64,000 nt of DNA from Rhodococcoides fascians NBRC 12155 = LMG 3623 (lineage in GTDB: Bacteria; Actinomycetota; Actinomycetes; Mycobacteriales; Mycobacteriaceae): NCBI RefSeq assembly GCF_001894785.1, contig NZ_BCWW01000017.1, positions 55,648-119,647 of the forward strand, given 5' to 3'. Below are positions 60,677-64,000 of this stretch, in pieces. The translations under genes were made by a program, and so were the position numbers. Below the pieces are notes generated by a model that had not been told where the DNA came from, made no database searches, and was given only the letters and a program-made list of their open reading frames with translations. Each line of letters opens with the position of its first letter. The first letter of the stretch is position 1.

Positions 60677-61204
60677 TTACCGGCGTCGATGGCCTGGATC
60701 CAAACGAACTTCGGCGAGAATCGCCCAGAGCTTGGCGTCGTCGCCGTCGTCTCGGTGATCGGCGATGGCCTGCACGAGGGTGTTGATGACCTCACGAGAG
60801 CGTGGATTGAATCCGGCAGCTCGCGCACCAGCCCAGGCCAGGGGGTCGTCGACCACCTTGTCGAGCCTGTCGAGGGCGTGGATACACAGGTCGTGGAACT
60901 TGCCGGCACGTTTGTATTGGGCGTCGTCGAGTTCGCCGGTATCGAGCGCTGCTGCTGCTTGCTCGACGTAGACATCGATGATCGCGTTTGCGCGATCGTT
61001 GAGCTGCGGATCGAAAGTGAGGGTGTTCCAGAATGCACGCCAATTGGCTGTATCGCCGGCGGTGTTCGAGCGCGGCAGGAGGTTGTCACGAATGATCGCA
61101 GCCAGTTCCGGGTCCGTCAGTTCGCTGATCGCTCGGGCGTCGGCGGAATTCGAGGGGAGCGGGGCCGGCGTCTTGCTTCGACGCCATGGCTCGGGCTCGG
61201 TCAT
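60677..61204 (-). CDS. Hypothetical helical protein upstream of the nuclease
   Basis: 175 residues from ATG 61204. The first 25 residues are polar and disordered; the rest is helical and acidic (WRAFWNTLTFDPQLNDRANA; YVEQAAAALDTGELDDAQYK). Probably co-transcribed with the nuclease. No family recognised; an antitoxin or regulatory partner is possible. Confidence 0.55.
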   Translation of the reverse strand: MTEPEPWRRSKTPAPLPSNSADARAISELTDPELAAIIRDNLLPRSNTAGDTANWRAFWNTLTFDPQLNDRANAIIDVYVEQAAAALDTGELDDAQYKRAGKFHDLCIHALDRLDKVVDDPLAWAGARAAGFNPRSREVINTLVQAIADHRDDGDDAKLWAILAEVRLDPGHRRR

Positions 61205-61340
61205 GTGTGCAGCTTCCCTCTCGAACGTCGCGGTTGGTGCGTTTTTCGTCGGCGGCCCGTGAGATCTGCTCCGGTATTTGTATCACTCGAACAGGACACT
61301 TCGGTCTGCTCTTTTGGCCGCTTCGTGAACTTACCGCCCG

Positions 61341-61378
61341 GCGCACCCGCTGTCCCCGGCACCGGGTGCGCCGGGGAC
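61341..61378 (+). promoter_or_regulatory. Mutually exclusive hairpins upstream of the DprA-like gene
   Basis: Stem A: GCGCACCCG (61341-61349) with CGGGTGCGC (61363-61371). Stem B: GTCCCCGGC (61352-61360) with GCCGGGGAC (61370-61378). The right arms overlap, so only one can form. A matching pair with compensatory base changes lies at 62615-62656 before the DUF4192 gene. Confidence 0.75.
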
Positions 61379-61402
61379 ATTTTCGCTTGTCAGGTGCTGT
61401 TT

Positions 61403-61484
61403 TTGTCGGTGTGTCGGGGTAGGTTCGAGTTGTTCTGTTGATCGGGCGGACTGACCATCTGCCCTTGTGTTAGCCCTGGGAGGG
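61403..61484 (+). promoter_or_regulatory. Promoter and conserved 33-nt leader of the DprA-like gene
   Basis: TTGTCGGTG (61403-61411), a -10 box TAGGTT (61420-61425), then a 33-nt leader (61432-61464) identical to 62710-62742, with an internal 7-bp stem GGGCGGA/TCTGCCC. CCCT (61474-61477) pairs with AGGG (61481-61484), the RBS. Start codon GTG 61492. Confidence 0.7.
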
Positions 61485-61491
61485 TTTCGTC

Positions 61492-62415
61492 GTGAGCGGT
61501 GTGTCGAGCGAGAACGCGGTGTCGGGTAGCGAGATGGTGTGGCGTGAGCGTGTTGCGTGGGCGTATCTCGCTCACGTGGCGCGGGGGCAGGGCTCGTTGG
61601 TGCATCTGGCGGTGTCCTTATCGGGCGTGGAGGCTGCAGCCGAGGCTGTGCGGCATCGGGAGGTGTCGGAGGACTTGTTGCGTGCGACGGCTCGCTCGTG
61701 GGACTACTCAGGTGCCGAGGCAGACCTCGAGACGGCGGCAACGCTGGGAGCACGATTGGTCACTCCTGCGGACGCTGAGTGGCCGCAGCGGCTGCGGATG
61801 GCCGGATGGCTGGAGGGATCGACTCCGGTCGCTCTGTGGGTTCGTGGACAGGGCGCGCTGCCCGGTGCTGATGTGTCGGCGGTGGCGCTCACCGGCACCC
61901 GGGCTGCGACCGCTTACGGCGAGCATGTCGCGTCGGAATTTGCCGGGGATCTGGCGATGCGTGGGGTGGCGGTCCTGTCGGGCAGCGGGTTCGGGATCGA
62001 GGGAGCGGTGTTGCGGGCAGCGTTGGGGGTCGGTGCAGGACCGGTAGCGGTAATGCCGTGCGGCTTGGATCGGGCGTATCCGTCCGGTCACGCTCGGTTG
62101 CTCGAGCGCGTCGCGGAACAGGGTGTGGTGGTGAGCGAGTACTCGTTCGGTGCAGAGCCTCGACGAGAACGATTCAACGGGAGTGGCGCGCTGCTGGCGG
62201 CTCTCTCCGATGCGGTAGTGGTGCCCGAGGCCGGGTCACGCGGACGTGCACTGTCTGTGGCCAGGGAAGTGCACAGGCTCGGGCGGGCGGTGTACGCGGT
62301 ACCAGGGCCGGTCACCTCCGCAGCGTCGAACGGATGCCATACGTTGATCATCGACGGTGTGGCGCGTCTTGCAATGTCGGCTGCTGGCGTGTGTGCTGAT
62401 CCGAACGTCTCCTGA
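61492..62415 (+). CDS. DprA-like (Rossmann fold, DNA-processing) protein
   Basis: 307 residues from GTG 61492. VALTGTRAATAYGEHVASEF, VLSGSGFGIEGAVLRAALGV and VAVMPCGLDRAYPSGHARLL follow the DprA order, with RALSVAREVHRLGRAVYAVP and GCHTLIIDGVARL at the end. The canonical DprA G-S-R is G-T-R, and no C-terminal DprA winged helix is present. DprA loads RecA on incoming ssDNA; plasmid-borne relatives may act in defence or conjugation. Translation may be controlled by the RBS mini-hairpin. Confidence 0.85.
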   Translation: MSGVSSENAVSGSEMVWRERVAWAYLAHVARGQGSLVHLAVSLSGVEAAAEAVRHREVSEDLLRATARSWDYSGAEADLETAATLGARLVTPADAEWPQRLRMAGWLEGSTPVALWVRGQGALPGADVSAVALTGTRAATAYGEHVASEFAGDLAMRGVAVLSGSGFGIEGAVLRAALGVGAGPVAVMPCGLDRAYPSGHARLLERVAEQGVVVSEYSFGAEPRRERFNGSGALLAALSDAVVVPEAGSRGRALSVAREVHRLGRAVYAVPGPVTSAASNGCHTLIIDGVARLAMSAAGVCADPNVS

Positions 62416-62614
62416 TCGGCTCGACACCGATCCGAAAGTGTGGTCGGGTATGGACGTGAGCCCTAGATGGGCCTCGGAAGCCGACTCCGCTCCCGAGGAG
62501 TTAGAGCGAGAGCCTTTGTCGCTCTGATCCTTTCGCTTCTCCCTAGACGTTCGACAACAGGCTCGCCCAGCGAAACACATGGGCGGGCCTGTTGTCTTTC
62601 CCCACCGAGCCCCG

Positions 62615-62656
62615 GCGCACTCGGTGCGGTCCCCGGCACCGAGTGCGCCGGGGACC
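62615..62656 (+). promoter_or_regulatory. Mutually exclusive hairpins upstream of the DUF4192 gene
   Basis: Stem A: 13 perfect bp, GCGCACTCGGTGC (62615-62627) with 62636-62648. Stem B: GGTCCCCGGC (62628-62637) with GCCGGGGACC (62647-62656). They overlap and exclude one another. Same architecture as 61341-61378 with paired base changes. Confidence 0.75.
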
Positions 62657-62680
62657 AAATGTGTTGCGCGTGAGCCGTTC

Positions 62681-62758
62681 TTGTCGGTGGTCTCGGCTAG
62701 ATTGTGGGTGTTCTGTTGATCGGGCGGACTGACCATCTGCCCCTGTGCCCTGAAAGGG
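62681..62758 (+). promoter_or_regulatory. Promoter and conserved 33-nt leader of the DUF4192 gene
   Basis: TTGTCGGTG (62681-62689), -10 TAGATT (62698-62703), leader 62710-62742 identical to that at 61432, and CCCT (62748-62751) facing AGGG (62755-62758) with loop GAA. All spacings to the leader equal those of the other copy (29 and 12 bp). Start codon ATG 62768. Confidence 0.7.
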
Positions 62759-62767
62759 GTTTGTCCG

Positions 62768-63763
62768 ATGTCCTCTGTTTTTCGTATCTCCTCACCCGCT
62801 GATGCTGTTGCCGTGGCCGTGATGCTGGTCCGCTACGTTCCCGAGAACGAAATGGTGGTGTTCACCCCAAACTCGACAGGCGGGGCCGTCATGGCCTGCC
62901 CGCTGGGGGAGGAAGCGCCGATCGGTGGTGCCCCGTTGCTGGTGCCCAGCGGTCACCCCGTGCGTGATCTATCCGGACCGCGCGTGGTGGTCGTGTTCGG
63001 CAGTGACACACACGCCGATGCGGCATCGATGGCCGTTCTCCACGAGTTCTCGGGCGATGACGTTGCTGTGTTCCAGTTCCACGAGGGACGTGCGCGCCGC
63101 TACTTGATGAACGGGGTACTGGCGGGACCGCACGAGGTCGGCGAGGCGGTCGACCTGACGGCTCACCCCTACGTGGTCGGAGCGTTGCTCGAGGGGCAGG
63201 TACGTCTGGCCTCTCGCGCCCAAATCCGCGCGGGCTTCGTTGCCGAACAGTTCGGTGCCGAACGCGCCGCGAGTGTGGTGGACATGATGCGGGCTGCACG
63301 CGGGGCGTTCCCGGCAGTAGGGCCGATCTCGGCCGCAGAGACCATCCACCGCGAGGTACTCGCCGGGTATCTCGATTCAGGCAACCGCGGAATCGAGATA
63401 TCGGATTACCACGCTGCGATGCTCGCAGCCGCCGCCTCTGACGTGCGCGTGCGCGATGTGCTGTTCGTTCACTTCACCGAAGCCAACGCCGCAGTCCTCG
63501 GCGAACTGTGGCGGCAGGTTGGCGCGGTGTTGCCCGCCAGCGAGGCAGGCCCCGCCTTCGTCCTCGCTTCGCTGAGTTACTGGATCGGACGGGAGGCGGT
63601 GCCGGCGCGGGAGGCAATGAACGTTGCCCGTGGGCTCGCCCCCGATCATTCCTTGGGGCAGCTGCTCGAACGCGCATACAACGCGGGAATCAACCCGGCG
63701 CTGTGGGAGCAGATTCGGCCCGCTGCGCTCGATGCAGAATCCGAGCGATCCCGTAACGAATGA
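62768..63763 (+). CDS. DUF4192 domain protein
   Basis: 331 residues. FRISSPADAVAVAVMLVRYV then PENEMVVFTPN is the DUF4192 entry motif (S-P-x-x-x-x-A-x-P-x-L-x-G-F-x-P); VRVRDVLFVHFTEANAAVLG and ASLSYWIGREAVPAREAMNV are the C-terminal family features. Widespread in actinobacteria, on chromosomes and large plasmids; role unknown. It shares its promoter-leader module with the DprA-like gene, so the two are probably co-regulated. Confidence 0.85.
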   Translation: MSSVFRISSPADAVAVAVMLVRYVPENEMVVFTPNSTGGAVMACPLGEEAPIGGAPLLVPSGHPVRDLSGPRVVVVFGSDTHADAASMAVLHEFSGDDVAVFQFHEGRARRYLMNGVLAGPHEVGEAVDLTAHPYVVGALLEGQVRLASRAQIRAGFVAEQFGAERAASVVDMMRAARGAFPAVGPISAAETIHREVLAGYLDSGNRGIEISDYHAAMLAAAASDVRVRDVLFVHFTEANAAVLGELWRQVGAVLPASEAGPAFVLASLSYWIGREAVPAREAMNVARGLAPDHSLGQLLERAYNAGINPALWEQIRPAALDAESERSRNE

Positions 63764-63780
63764 CTTGAATGCGATTGATC

Positions 63781-63983
63781 CGAAACCGGTTTCGCTGAAT
63801 ACACCATGCATCGGCGAGCCGGTTTCGGTTCGACCGCCCTCGAAAAATTCTCGATTGCAAATTGCAAATTGAGCGCGATCGAATAACAGATGCAACCGCG
63901 AAGGCGCGCAGCGCTTCGACCGAGTCCGCGAGTTCTTCGGAACGGCTTGCCGTTTCGCCTGCAGCGGCGGGCGCGCAGCGCCC
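63781..63983. repeat. Cluster of palindromes at the right end, telomere-like
   Basis: Perfect CGAAACCGGTTTCG (63781-63794); near-palindrome 63900-63917 around GCGCAGC; AACGGC-TT-GCCGTT (63941-63954); perfect GGGCGC-GCA-GCGCCC (63969-63983). On the opposite strand two of them carry a GCTGCGC centre, the GCTXCGC loop motif described for rhodococcal linear plasmid ends. No gene lies in 63764-64000. The window may be cut just inside, or far from, a real end. Confidence 0.5.
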
Positions 63984-64000
63984 AGCCCCAGCCCCGCAGG

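Noticed and set aside
1..64000. tRNA, rRNA, riboswitch classes such as TPP (looked for near the thiaminase)
   Set aside because: No cloverleaf, rRNA or THI-box sequence was recognised by eye; a covariance-model scan would be needed to exclude them.

Overview
The window is high-GC actinobacterial DNA and most resembles a Rhodococcus/Nocardiaceae replicon. The grounds are many GTG starts, ATGA-coupled operons, an Lsr2 nucleoid protein, an MMPL transporter, a DUF4192 protein, DUF2637 (SpdB-like), a Tad pilus locus, and a ParA plus ribbon-helix-helix ParB next to a primase-helicase and a Tpg-like terminal protein. The right half (about 33-64 kb) is the backbone of a large, probably linear, plasmid. 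The left half is its metabolic and signalling cargo. No rRNA, tRNA or CRISPR array was seen.

Left cargo (1-17 kb). A minus-strand operon encodes paralogues of argininosuccinate lyase and synthase plus a formyltransferase cut by the window edge. It is followed by a LysE-type exporter divergent from an ArgP/LysG regulator. Next come a TetR gene divergent from an MMPL pump, with two perfect operator palindromes between them, and a secreted alpha/beta hydrolase. Then a five-gene plus-strand operon in which every junction is a 4-base ATGA overlap: AfsA-like synthase, HAD phosphatase, DHA2 exporter, FAD monooxygenase, aldo/keto reductase. It has a promoter and an 18-bp palindrome in front and a hairpin terminator behind. 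A TetR protein with ArpA-like receptor sequence lies 3.3 kb further on. Together these look like a butenolide, furan or butyrolactone type signal system.

Accessory region (17-33 kb). This is a mosaic: a truncated hydrolase, intact lsr2, a decayed second lsr2, an IS1380-type transposase remnant, RES/Xre and RelE/Phd toxin-antitoxin pairs, two coupled P-loop ATPases under a perfect 22-bp palindrome, a thiaminase I homologue, two large proteins ending in HEPN-like R-x(4-5)-H motifs (one in an operon with a four-helix membrane protein), and several orphans.

Backbone (33-64 kb). One minus-strand operon of about 15 genes carries a Tad/Flp pilus machine (CpaB, TadZ, TadA, TadB, TadC, Flp-like pilin, two TadE, TadG). 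It continues through a 1220-residue membrane LysM-BTAD protein, a lipoprotein and a Gly-rich secreted protein, with two tiny ORFs locked between neighbours by overlapping start/stop codons. On the plus strand a tandem array of about 40 degenerate 12-bp units (48036-48551) precedes parA-parB and looks like the centromere. A 1790-residue primase/TOPRIM/helicase protein, a Tpg-like protein and a second HTH protein follow, then a CPBP protease, a DUF2637 protein, a PD-(D/E)XK nuclease with an AbiJ-like N-terminus, a DprA-like protein and a DUF4192 protein. The last two genes each sit behind the same non-coding module: overlapping mutually exclusive hairpins, a -10 box, an identical 33-nt leader and an RBS mini-hairpin. 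The final 220 bp are dense in palindromes, two with a GCTGCGC centre, as in rhodococcal linear-replicon ends.
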